Positions 53,677-62,329 of a stretch of 64,000 nt of DNA are shown piece by piece. The stretch spans positions 1 through 64,000 of the forward strand of contig JASJCJ010000008.1 of NCBI GenBank assembly GCA_030066045.1. Reading direction: 5' to 3'. The notes beneath the pieces are model-generated. The model saw only the letters and a program-made list of their open reading frames with translations. It made no database searches and had not been told where the DNA came from. Within the stretch, counting starts at the first letter, position 1. The number at the start of each line of letters is the position of its first letter. This stretch comes from Calothrix sp. MO_167.B12. GTDB lineage: Bacteria > Cyanobacteriota > Cyanobacteriia > Cyanobacteriales > Nostocaceae. The position numbers and the translations under genes are program-made.

Positions 53677-54459
53677 ATGGGACAACTGTTTCGCCGTACT
53701 AGCCGAGTTATTAAAGCTAATCTTAATTCTCTCGCAACAGCACAAAAAGACCCAGAAGATCTTTTAGAGTCAATGATTATAGAAATTCAGGAAGATGTGC
53801 TTAAAGTCCGTTTATGGTTAGATAAAGCAATTTCAGCACAAAAGAATATAGAAAAACAATACAATGAGGCTAAAAATGAAATCAATAAGTGGCAACGTAA
53901 TGCTCAACTAGCATTGCAAAAAGGGGATGAAAATACTGCCAGACAAGCTTTAGAACTCAAAAAGATACTTAGCAAAAAATCAAAAGCTCTCAAGACAAGT
54001 TTGGATGAACAAACTATCCAGGCTGATGTACTAAAACGTAAATTAATACAACTGGAGAGTCAACTTTCTGAAGTAAAAACCAAGAAAGAAATGCTCAAGG
54101 CTCGGATTACTGCTGCTAAAGCCCAAGAACAATTGGGAAGCATGGTAAAGGGTATGAATAGCAGTAGTGCGATGGCAGCTTTTGATCGCATGGAAGAAAA
54201 ATTGATGATGCAGGAAGCCCGCGCCCAATCTGTTGCTGAGTTGGCTGCTTCCGATTTAGAAAGCCAATTTGCACAATTAGAAAGTAGTGATGTTGATAAT
54301 GAGTTGGCTGCTTTAAAAGCACAAATGTCTTTACCTGGGTGTGCAATCAATCAAAACCAATTACTACAACAGGATACTAACAGCCAACCTGATTTCCAGC
54401 CTCAAGAACCTGTGGATGCTGAATTGGATGCTTTGCGTAAGCAATTGGAACAGATGTAA
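53677..54459 (+). CDS. PspA/IM30 (Vipp1-like) family protein
   Basis: A 260-residue coiled-coil protein. It has the PspA start MGQLFRRTSRVIKANLN, the long helical hairpin (about 25-150, DKAISAQKNIEKQYNEAKNEINKW) and EEKLMMQEARAQSVAEL (about 170-190). ESCRT-III-like family that binds and repairs membranes; Vipp1 supports thylakoid biogenesis. The glutamine-rich C-terminus ends AELDALRKQLEQM. It may be a paralogue, not the main Vipp1. The broken WD40/DnaJ gene begins 38 bp downstream, suggesting a former operon. Confidence 0.9.
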   Translation: MGQLFRRTSRVIKANLNSLATAQKDPEDLLESMIIEIQEDVLKVRLWLDKAISAQKNIEKQYNEAKNEINKWQRNAQLALQKGDENTARQALELKKILSKKSKALKTSLDEQTIQADVLKRKLIQLESQLSEVKTKKEMLKARITAAKAQEQLGSMVKGMNSSSAMAAFDRMEEKLMMQEARAQSVAELAASDLESQFAQLESSDVDNELAALKAQMSLPGCAINQNQLLQQDTNSQPDFQPQEPVDAELDALRKQLEQM

Positions 54460-54496
54460 TTGCTAATTCTACTAATTTAAAATATTTGGGGTAACA

Positions 54497-55199
54497 ATGA
54501 CTCATACTTTCTCTACAGGAGCAACATTTATTACCACGGGAGCAGTAACAGGTGCTGGGGTATCCGCATCTGTAGGTGGTATGGGATTAGCTGGGGGATT
54601 TGGTGCTGTGGGAATTAGCACAGTTCCAGTTAAGTGCAATTACAACAGTTGTAATAACGCCTAATGGTAAAACTTTAGTTAGTGCTAGTAAAGATGGCAC
54701 TATCAAATTATGGAATTTTCATACTGGAGAATTAATATCTACCTTTACTGGACATTCAGCAGCAGTAGAATCAATTGCGGTTAGTCCTAATGGTCAAATT
54801 ATTGCTAGCAGTAGTAGTGACGGTATTATCAAGCTTTGGAATTTAGACAACGGAGAAATATTACACAGCCTTTCAGGATGTTCTCCCATTGCTTTCAGCC
54901 CCAACGGTAAAAAATTATTAAGTGGGGGTAGGAGAGGAAGGATAAAAATTTGGCAGCAAATGCAGGGTATTGATGAACCTCGAAATGACCTTGTACTATC
55001 TGATAAGTGGTGGGAAGTGCTTGGTGTAGATGCCCATACTTCTCCCCATCATGTCAAAAATGTTTACCGTAGATTAGCAAGGCAATATCACCCTGATATT
55101 AATAATACTGCTAGTGCCCAAGCTACAATGCAAGCAATTAATCGAGCGTATCAAGAATTTCGTTCATCCAAGCCCATAGTAGACAAGAAACATGGCTGA
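54497..55199 (+). pseudogene. Broken WD40-DnaJ gene (internal deletion with frameshift)
   Basis: Frame 1 starts at ATG 54497 and encodes a Gly/Ala-rich N-terminus (MTHTFSTGATFITTGAVTGA, GGMGLAGGFGAVGISTVPV), then runs off frame to a stop at 54664. The adjoining frame, open from about 54600 to 55199, picks up two to three WD40 repeats (ASKDGTIKLWNF, ASSSSDGIIKLWNL, GRRGRIKIWQ) and a C-terminal J domain with HPD (WWEVLGVDAHTSPHHVKNVYRRLARQYHPD). Known cyanobacterial homologues join such a Gly-rich head to many WD40 repeats in one frame, so a middle segment was deleted. The second part could still be translated from a GTG/TTG start. Confidence 0.65.
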
Positions 55200-55368
55200 T
55201 ATAATTTCAGACTATGTTTGATAACGTCGGTGAGATATTCTGCAAAAGAATACAGAAGGTTTCTAATTGTTGATGTAATGGTGTAACGGCTAACCCAGAA
55301 CTATACTTTATCTTAGCGAATTGCCAAGTCAGCACCAAAGGATGTAATAGAGATTACTTTAATGACTC

Positions 55369-55914
55369 TTATTTCAGATCTAGTAAACCTGATTCCTTCA
55401 ATTTAGGATTAAAGCGAATTTGCATTTGTAATCCCCGCTTTTCCAACACTTGCAAAATATCTGCTTCCACTCGCCGAGCTACATTTTTAATAATTTTAAT
55501 TTTTGCCATTTCATCATTCATGGGATTATCGTAATTAGCCTGTTCTTCTGGAGTAATTAAAGCTTTAGCATCTATAGGTTGAGTCCATTTAGCTCTATCT
55601 TCCCCATTGCCAAGAGGTAAACTACCATTCTCCGCAATCCAGGCTTTTTCAATATTTTCTAAAATAGCGCGACTAGGGCGTTCAATAGTTTGAGCTTTTA
55701 CCCAATAACATAATTGTGGTTGACGTACTAAATGCTGTCTCAAACTCAGATATACATCACGAGAATATCCCACAAATTGCAGTACTTTTTCTTCATCGAA
55801 AACTGCATAAACTCCTATTCTTTTCTGCAATACTTCAGGTAATTCTCCATCCCCATTAATGTAAGGTATATATTCTAAACTTGCTAAACTTACTAATTCT
55901 TTTTCTGTGGTCAT
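55369..55914 (-). CDS. GIY-YIG nuclease-like protein
   Basis: A 181-residue protein: GIY-YIG core with RIGVYAVFDEEKVLQFVGYSRDVYLSLRQHL (GVY and FVG in place of GIY and YIG, Arg in SRDV), then a long cyanobacteria-type C-terminal half (LEKRGLQMQIRFNPKLKESGL). Family nucleases cut DNA; this branch is uncharacterised and could be inactive because GIY and YIG are altered. Convergent with the WD40-DnaJ remnant. Confidence 0.75.
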   Translation of the reverse strand: MTTEKELVSLASLEYIPYINGDGELPEVLQKRIGVYAVFDEEKVLQFVGYSRDVYLSLRQHLVRQPQLCYWVKAQTIERPSRAILENIEKAWIAENGSLPLGNGEDRAKWTQPIDAKALITPEEQANYDNPMNDEMAKIKIIKNVARRVEADILQVLEKRGLQMQIRFNPKLKESGLLDLK

Positions 55915-56083
55915 AAATCTGATTGGAGTAAATCAAGAAAAATTATACCCAAGAGTCAGTTGCTAATAACTCATAAAATTAGCCTATGGCATTCTATTAT
56001 TCCTGTCACTACTTAATAAAATAAATCTTGTTAAGAATCATAAAAATGATTGTTGATTAATTATCTAGGGTTGACAAAAATAA

Positions 56084-56110
56084 AAGAGTCTGATTTGAAT
56101 CAGACCCTTT
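56084..56110. terminator. Bidirectional-looking terminator hairpin
   Basis: AGTCTGATT-TG-AATCAGAC forms a near-perfect stem, with AAAA before and CTTT after. On the minus strand it is followed by TTTTATTTTTG, so it could end a minus-strand transcript from 56.2 kb or above. No gene ends close to it. Confidence 0.55.
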
Positions 56111-56147
56111 CCAGAAATAGGTAACATCAATTTATTTTTAATCTGCC

Positions 56148-56247
56148 TATAGAAATCCGGTTTGATTTGTGAAATCACTCGTGATGGCAGGGAACTCTTA
56201 ACAGAAAGTGTACTGAGATTTTTTCAAAAATCAAATATGAGTCCTAT
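56148..56247. mobile_element. Family G palindromic element, minimal copy
   Basis: TATAGAAATCCGGTTTGATT at 56148-56167 and the inverted 'tcaaatatgagtcctat' end at 56247 bracket 100 bp. Compare the 490-bp nest at 4900-5391. Confidence 0.55.
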
Positions 56248-56837
56248 CAAAATAATACGGGAGTGTGAGAAACCCTACTCTTTAGAGAGGGGATGAAACA
56301 CGACTCTGTGGGTTTTAACCCGCTGTTTCCCACTTTATTTTGGTGGTACAATATCAATATCAACACAAAATGAAAAACTCCAAAAAACAAAACGTGTTGG
56401 TAATTGAGATTTCCACGTCTGAAACTACAAATTAGCCGTACAGCCGTAAAAATGGTCGAGGCGGGTAGGACTGTTTGAGCCAGTCAAAGCCGCTTTGGGG
56501 CAGAACAACGTTGCTCCCGTCCGATTTTTAATCGGTGTAGAAACAACCTTGTTCAGAATCCTGGTTTTTCCAAACCCAGGAGAGTTCAAAGTAGTTCATT
56601 GCATTAGTTCTGAACAGTAAACAATTGTAGTGGGAGCGTCTCGCTCCCTGCTGTCAGGAAGCGGGCAAGACTTCGGCGTGAGCTCAGTCGAACGCTGCCC
56701 GCACTACAGCTGCCCTTCAAAATTAATGAAAAGTACTACTGGAGTGATACAGAATATTGTCTCTCAGCAATAGCTGCAATTGATCTAGGCGAAAACCCTC
56801 ACTGTTGCCTGTTGCCTGTTCCCTCTCCTGAAGGGAG
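56248..56837. other. Intergenic with possible IS200/IS605 remnant and dispersed repeat
   Basis: A hairpin 'ccctactctttagagaggg' (56274-56292) like those near the ends of IS200/IS605 elements is followed by an ATG-less open stretch (56450-56620, 56 codons). Then comes the 'gggagcgtctcgctccc' repeat (56630-56650) shared with 15450 and 27590. No intact gene. Confidence 0.4.
56450..56620 (+). pseudogene. Possible TnpB C-terminal remnant
   Basis: An open stretch of 56 codons without a start, reading FEPVKAALGQNNVAPVRFLI then GVETTLFRI. The text resembles the variable tail seen after the zinc-finger part of some cyanobacterial IS200/IS605 OrfB (TnpB) proteins, and a hairpin of the kind at such element ends is nearby. 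The catalytic part is missing. Weak call made from memory of the family. Confidence 0.28.
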
Positions 56838-59531
56838 TTAAAGACTTTGTAAAAGCTCCTTCACCTTTGTTGATTGGCGTTGCTGGAATTTGTCTGGGAA
56901 TTTTAACTCTAAAGCAATCTTACCATCGCTATCTTCTTCAATTGCAGTAATTTCGGCAATAAAACGACTGGGTGCTACATCCAGTACACCTGGTTTTGAG
57001 CCGTCACTCTGTTGCAAGTTATCTAAATTCTGTGTCCCTGAGATTTCTCCTAATGCACCAGCACTGATTTGACGACTTAAAAGTACACCAACTAGTGGTT
57101 TGACGGTTCGCATTCTATGTAAATCCTGCTGCCCAATAAATCTATCGGCAGATAGGGCTTTATTACTTTGTAATTCTAATCTTACCCCTGTAACTCCCAA
57201 TTCTGTGGCTACACCAGGAAATAAATGACCATCCCAGTAGAGTTGAGCCGCAGTCTGTACTTGTTTACGTACTTTGAGGCGGGAAGTGGATTGAATATCC
57301 CGCAAGGAGCGAGGCAAACTGGTAGCAAGGAAACTCAGGGAGGCAAATGGTTGGTCTATATTCTCACGTTTTTGGGAATACCATTCGCGCACATCTGAAT
57401 ACAATACTAAAGTTAAAGCATCTAGTTGTTGGGGGGAGAGATTAATAAAGTCAACACCTAAATGGGTTTGGTTGTTGTCAATCGGAGAAAGGCGTATCAC
57501 CCTAGCTGTGACAGTCGCGCGGGCACTAAAATCCCCCATGACTTCTATCTGGACTTCATCTGGTAAATTAGGCCAAGACTCTAAGGTGATTAATGCTCCT
57601 GTCTCGGAAATATTCATGGTTTCACCCATAATAGCTTGTCCATTACAGGAAATTACCACAGGTAAACGACGTTGCAGGCGGTGAGAGTTACGTACCTGGG
57701 GCTGTTCAAAGCCTACTAACAATGCTGCTGTCAACAAAATCAGGTTAAATCCAGACCATAAGGTATTTACTAATACTGCTTCTGTATCTTCTGGACGTAG
57801 TAATAACCAGTAGGGTATAGCCAGTAAAGAGATAACAACAAGGGCACTCACTGCTACCAGCCCGCGCATGGATTGCCAATCGAATGTGCGTTTATTGACA
57901 TTTACCCCTTTATCTGTGACATTAAATGAGCCGAGTTTGGGGTTAATCAATGCCATCATTGTCACCCACCCCGCCTGGAAAGACATGACAAATTCAAAGA
58001 TTTCGTTCCAGAAGGTGAAGCGGACGTGTTTATAAATAATGTAGTTGGTAAATAGTGCTAGTAGGACGTGGGGAAGGGCGTAAGCCAAGGTTTCTAAACC
58101 CAAACCTTGAATGGGGTTAACCCCGAATAATAAAAATAGGGTGGGGATAATGGCGTATACCAGTCGGGGATAGCCATAGAGAAAGTGAGAAGTGGCACTA
58201 AAATAACAAATTCGTTGAGCAAATGTCAGATTTAATTTGCGGTTAAATAGGGGGTTTTCTAACCGGAGAATTTGCGCCATTCCCCTAGCCCAACGTACCT
58301 GTTGACCAACATAGGCAGAAAAAGTATCTGGTGCTAAACCAGCTACCATAATTTTGTCGTAGTAAATAGATTTATAACCCTTTGAGTGTAGGCGTAATGC
58401 AGTATGACAATCTTCTGTAACCGTCTCTACAGCAATTCCTCCAACTTCTAGGGCGTGAGTTTTACGAATCACTGCTGCAGAACCACAGAAGAAGGCCGCA
58501 TTCCAATAATCGTTACCTTTTTGTAGTACTTTATAAAATAATTCGTTACCCACAGGGACTTTTCCACCAGTAAGCAAGTTGCGCTCAAAGGGGTCGGGGT
58601 TATAAAACCAGTGGGGAGTTTGCACAAAGGAAACTTGCGGATCGTAAAAGAATCCCACTGTATGTAATAAGAATTGTCGGGAGGGAATGTGATCGCAGTC
58701 CAAAATTAAGACTAAATCCCCTTGGGTACGGCGAAAGGCAGTGTTAATATTACCAGCCTTCGCGTGGTTATTATCATTCCGCGTCATGTGGATACAGCCA
58801 ATTTCCTCGCACATTTGGCTGAGTTGCTCCCTGCGGGCGCGGAATTTTTCCCGACGGGGGTCACTTTCTTTATACCTTTCTGGACGACCATCATCCAAGA
58901 TATAGACTTTTTTCTTACCAGGTACATATTCGCAAGCTAAAGCTGCCAGCGCGGTTTTGCGAACAATCTCTACATCCTCGTTGAAGGTAGGTATATATAT
59001 ATCCACTGAAAACCAGTCTTGCTGGGGTATTTTGGCCAGATTAACTGGTTTGCGTTCCTTAATTTTTAAAGTTTGAAAATATGCCAGTACCAAGGTGATG
59101 ATGGCGTATAGCTCTGCACCATACAACAGCAAACAAGCAGTACTGTTGAGAATGCTATCAAAGTTCAGGGTGTAGCTGGTGCGGTAGTAGAGATACCGCA
59201 TGGTTGTGACTAAACTCAGCCACACCATAAATAAGTGGTAGTATTGGCTGATTTCTGGTGAGGATTCTTTACCCTCAGCTTTGATTACTAAGTAACCAAT
59301 CAGTATGAGAAAAGCAGCAACAGCCCCTTGCTGCAAACGTTCTAGAGGTGTAATGATTAACGGGACTGAGAGCAAACATAGCAGGAGGATAAACCATTTG
59401 AACTGCTTGACACCAACTTTTTGCAGCAAGCGATCGAAAAATCTTGGTGTCAAGTCAATTAACCAGTGGCTAAATTTAGAACGCCTATGTTTGTCTTGCT
59501 GATTAGGTGGTCTGAAGGAGGACGAAGACAT
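56838..59531 (-). CDS. bcsA: Cellulose synthase catalytic subunit with PilZ domain
   Basis: An 897-residue inner-membrane processive glucosyltransferase (GT2). About eight membrane helices. Catalytic residues: ILDDG (D213/D214), LILDCDH (D278, D280), TEDCHTALRLHSKGYKSIY (TED 372-374) and QQVRW (410-414). The C-terminal PilZ domain (about 615-705) has RLQRR and NISETG, the c-di-GMP-binding RxxxR and (D/N)xSxxG pattern. It polymerises UDP-glucose and exports the glucan, activated by c-di-GMP. It follows bcsB and the GH8 gene on the same strand, separated by a gap of about 300 bp with a strong hairpin. Confidence 0.95.
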   Translation of the reverse strand: MSSSSFRPPNQQDKHRRSKFSHWLIDLTPRFFDRLLQKVGVKQFKWFILLLCLLSVPLIITPLERLQQGAVAAFLILIGYLVIKAEGKESSPEISQYYHLFMVWLSLVTTMRYLYYRTSYTLNFDSILNSTACLLLYGAELYAIITLVLAYFQTLKIKERKPVNLAKIPQQDWFSVDIYIPTFNEDVEIVRKTALAALACEYVPGKKKVYILDDGRPERYKESDPRREKFRARREQLSQMCEEIGCIHMTRNDNNHAKAGNINTAFRRTQGDLVLILDCDHIPSRQFLLHTVGFFYDPQVSFVQTPHWFYNPDPFERNLLTGGKVPVGNELFYKVLQKGNDYWNAAFFCGSAAVIRKTHALEVGGIAVETVTEDCHTALRLHSKGYKSIYYDKIMVAGLAPDTFSAYVGQQVRWARGMAQILRLENPLFNRKLNLTFAQRICYFSATSHFLYGYPRLVYAIIPTLFLLFGVNPIQGLGLETLAYALPHVLLALFTNYIIYKHVRFTFWNEIFEFVMSFQAGWVTMMALINPKLGSFNVTDKGVNVNKRTFDWQSMRGLVAVSALVVISLLAIPYWLLLRPEDTEAVLVNTLWSGFNLILLTAALLVGFEQPQVRNSHRLQRRLPVVISCNGQAIMGETMNISETGALITLESWPNLPDEVQIEVMGDFSARATVTARVIRLSPIDNNQTHLGVDFINLSPQQLDALTLVLYSDVREWYSQKRENIDQPFASLSFLATSLPRSLRDIQSTSRLKVRKQVQTAAQLYWDGHLFPGVATELGVTGVRLELQSNKALSADRFIGQQDLHRMRTVKPLVGVLLSRQISAGALGEISGTQNLDNLQQSDGSKPGVLDVAPSRFIAEITAIEEDSDGKIALELKFPDKFQQRQSTKVKELLQSL

Positions 59532-59838
59532 TGGTGATGGAAAAATTTTATAATTGGGATTTGTCAGACTATTTTGAATTTTAGATTTTAGATTGAACCC
59601 ACCGATAAATGTGGAAGTTTATCTGCCCTAGCCCTTCCAGGGCGGCTACATCAACGGGCGAGGCAGAAAGCAGGAAGCAGGAGGCAGAAGGGATTAATTT
59701 TATACCAAAATAAAAGCCTTTATGTCTTGCCCAATTTGGGTTTTAGACTGTTAAATCCAAGATTTAACAGTCTAAAATTACTGTAACCACCAATTTCCCT
59801 TTGCCTATGTATTTCTGCCTTCTTCAAACTACCTACTA
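59532..59838. other. bcsB-bcsA intergenic with perfect 17-bp hairpin
   Basis: TTTTAGACTGTTAAATC (59741-59757) and GATTTAACAGTCTAAAA (59761-59777) are perfect inverted arms around a CAA loop. Other text is repeat-like (caggaagcaggaggcagaag, 59670-59690; attttagattttagattg near 59580). The hairpin may attenuate transcription between bcsB and bcsA. Confidence 0.6.
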
Positions 59839-62169
59839 TTACTTACTGTCATTAGGATCGACACGTTTGAGGTATAACTGGGCAATACCATAAAGCAAGA
59901 GAGATATACCAACAATGCCCGTAGGTAATAACAACCAGTTTTCTTGTATTAATCGAGATACTTTACTGAGGATTGAAGTATTCTCTACCCGTTTAGTAAA
60001 GGGAGCATCTTGGAAAAATGCTAGTTGATAAGCATCTGGATCGTAGGGAACTGGATTAGCTCGATTGCTATCAATCAAAACAGTATTTTTCTTAAGTTGG
60101 AAAAACCATGAGTCTTGATTAAGAACCTGTCGGACTCTTTCTAAACCTGTGGGTGTTTGGGCTGTCAAAGCTAGGACGACGCGATCGCTATTCCACGGAG
60201 AAATCACTTGTTTGATTGCACCTTGCTTGTCTTGGGGTGTTTGAATTGCTGCTGCTGTGGCGGAACGGATAAATCCCTGACCCAATTTAAAACCTTGGGG
60301 TTTATTAAATACTTCTGGAAAAGGAAATTGGTCTAAGGTGCCAATGCCAACTAAGTGTTCGCTGTTCTTGACATTACTAGGTAAAGAATCGGGAGTATAA
60401 ACATCCAGTTTTACGGCATCAGCTTTACTGAGTCTTCCTAAACGTTCGCTCAAGGCAAACAAGGTCAAGATATCGGTATCCGTAGGAGTTGATGGTAAAA
60501 CCACTGCGGTTTTAGATAAATCCTGGGGTGCGGCAAAAGGAAATCCAAATTGCATTAATTTCAGGTCAGGGAGTTGTACGGAAGTTTCCCTTTTTAAGTC
60601 AAAGTTGGTGTCAGCGTGTACTGTCCCTGTTAATTGCTCCACTGGTGGAGCCGTACAATTTTGTCTGTCAAATGGCTCCCGAGAATTCATCCGGAAAAAC
60701 ACTTGCAACTTGGAATTTGGCTTAATCAAATTAGCAGGTAAATCTACTTTGAGATTTTTCCGAGTTTCTCCCGATTCTGATGTCAGACGCGCCCCACCAA
60801 TAAATACTCCATCTAAAAGAACTTCAACAGCAGAAGTTCTAGGATTGACTTGGGGTCCATAACTATACACCAAGTTCATGGAACTACCCCGTAAAAACCT
60901 GTCATCAGGTAAAGCTCGAAAATCAATTTCTATAGGTGGTGCTCCCGAACCTCTGACAGTCACATCAGAGAATGGTTCTCCATTTACCTGGGTTTTGATA
61001 TCCCTCAATTGAAAGCTATTTGCTGATGGTAAATAACGGGGCCATTTACGGGCTGATGGGGTAAATACTTCTTGCACTCGATCTATAAATACCACCTTAC
61101 CAGTACTCATTTTTTGAGCTTGGGGCTGACTTAAAAATTGGGCAGCCTTTTCTACACCCTTAGCTCCATTTCCCGTCACCACTAGTACTGGTACGCCATT
61201 TTTAGTAGTGGTCATCAGTAATATACCGCGATCACTTGGTATGGGATTTTGATTGGTGTCGAGAACTTGAGAGCCTACTATTTTGACTGGTAATTTTAAA
61301 TCCGCTAAAAATGGTTGTTCGCTGGGAGTACCAACAATCACCAGGCGATCATTATCTTTAACATCAGTAATGTTGGAAACTAAATTAGTCTGAACGGGGC
61401 GGAATTCTGCCAGTCTGCCAAAGGATGTTTGTAAACGACTAGTAGCAGTCAGCCAAGATGGACTAACTTGATTGGGTTGTAAGTAGGCAATGCGGTTCGG
61501 TTCTAAGGTCAGCTTGTCAAGAAAAGGATAGGGATACTGACTAAAATTGAGAGCAATTGGTCGGGGCTGAAACTGGAAAATTAACTTGGAATCAGGCAAA
61601 ATCTCTGTCCACAGCTCCGGACTACCAGGGTCACTACATCCTTCTGATGAGTTATTTTGCTGGGCGACGATTTTAACTTCGTTGTAATCCTGGATTAGCT
61701 TGGCAGGAATATTTAACAGTACCTGCCCTACTTTCGACTCTCTGCGGTTGAGGGGTATGCTGCCTATACTAGTGTCGTTCACCAATACTGTCAGACTAGA
61801 ACGGTTAGCATAGAGGGCTGGGGAATGTTGGAAACGAATTAAGGCTTTTAAGGTTTTCACATTCCAACTGCGGGGACGGGTAAAGCCTAGGCGGGTTTCC
61901 GCATAAGCTCCCCGCAATCGCAAACGATTACCTACAATGGGACTGCGATTAAATTCTAGATTATGGGTAAATAATTTTGGCTGTTTAGCACTTTTTTGTT
62001 GATTTTTCCGATTTGTTGCAGTTGCTTGAGCCAACAAAGTTACTTGATTTTGCTCATCTTGCTTACCTTCTGCTCGCGCATTCGATAGGGGATTAGGTAG
62101 CAATAGAAAGCAAAAAGCGATCGCAACTGCTTTTCGATTAAGTTGGGAAAGTTGAAACAACAGCTTCAT
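59839..62169 (-). CDS. bcsB: Cellulose synthase periplasmic subunit BcsB
   Basis: A 776-residue protein: signal peptide (AVAIAFCFLLLPNPLSNARA), a large periplasmic region with paired carbohydrate-binding-like and flavodoxin-like domains (RLRGAYAETRLGFTRPRSW, NDTSIGSIPLNRRESKVG, FRMNSREPFDRQNCTAPP), and a single C-terminal membrane anchor (about 745-765, LLPTGIVGISLLLYGIAQLYL). BcsB guides the glucan through the periplasm and its anchor completes the BcsA channel. Adjacent to bcsA and the GH8 gene. Confidence 0.92.
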   Translation of the reverse strand: MKLLFQLSQLNRKAVAIAFCFLLLPNPLSNARAEGKQDEQNQVTLLAQATATNRKNQQKSAKQPKLFTHNLEFNRSPIVGNRLRLRGAYAETRLGFTRPRSWNVKTLKALIRFQHSPALYANRSSLTVLVNDTSIGSIPLNRRESKVGQVLLNIPAKLIQDYNEVKIVAQQNNSSEGCSDPGSPELWTEILPDSKLIFQFQPRPIALNFSQYPYPFLDKLTLEPNRIAYLQPNQVSPSWLTATSRLQTSFGRLAEFRPVQTNLVSNITDVKDNDRLVIVGTPSEQPFLADLKLPVKIVGSQVLDTNQNPIPSDRGILLMTTTKNGVPVLVVTGNGAKGVEKAAQFLSQPQAQKMSTGKVVFIDRVQEVFTPSARKWPRYLPSANSFQLRDIKTQVNGEPFSDVTVRGSGAPPIEIDFRALPDDRFLRGSSMNLVYSYGPQVNPRTSAVEVLLDGVFIGGARLTSESGETRKNLKVDLPANLIKPNSKLQVFFRMNSREPFDRQNCTAPPVEQLTGTVHADTNFDLKRETSVQLPDLKLMQFGFPFAAPQDLSKTAVVLPSTPTDTDILTLFALSERLGRLSKADAVKLDVYTPDSLPSNVKNSEHLVGIGTLDQFPFPEVFNKPQGFKLGQGFIRSATAAAIQTPQDKQGAIKQVISPWNSDRVVLALTAQTPTGLERVRQVLNQDSWFFQLKKNTVLIDSNRANPVPYDPDAYQLAFFQDAPFTKRVENTSILSKVSRLIQENWLLLPTGIVGISLLLYGIAQLYLKRVDPNDSK

Positions 62170-62329
62170 GGGACAGATAGTTAATTTAGAGATTGTTTTA
62201 AAGCAGAAGTGTAAATTTTATTATTTACTTACGGTCAAAAATACTGGGAACAAATATGTTTTTTTATAACTCATAAATAAACATAATTATGTAAATTTGA
62301 TGCAAAAAACACAAAATAAGAATTTAATT

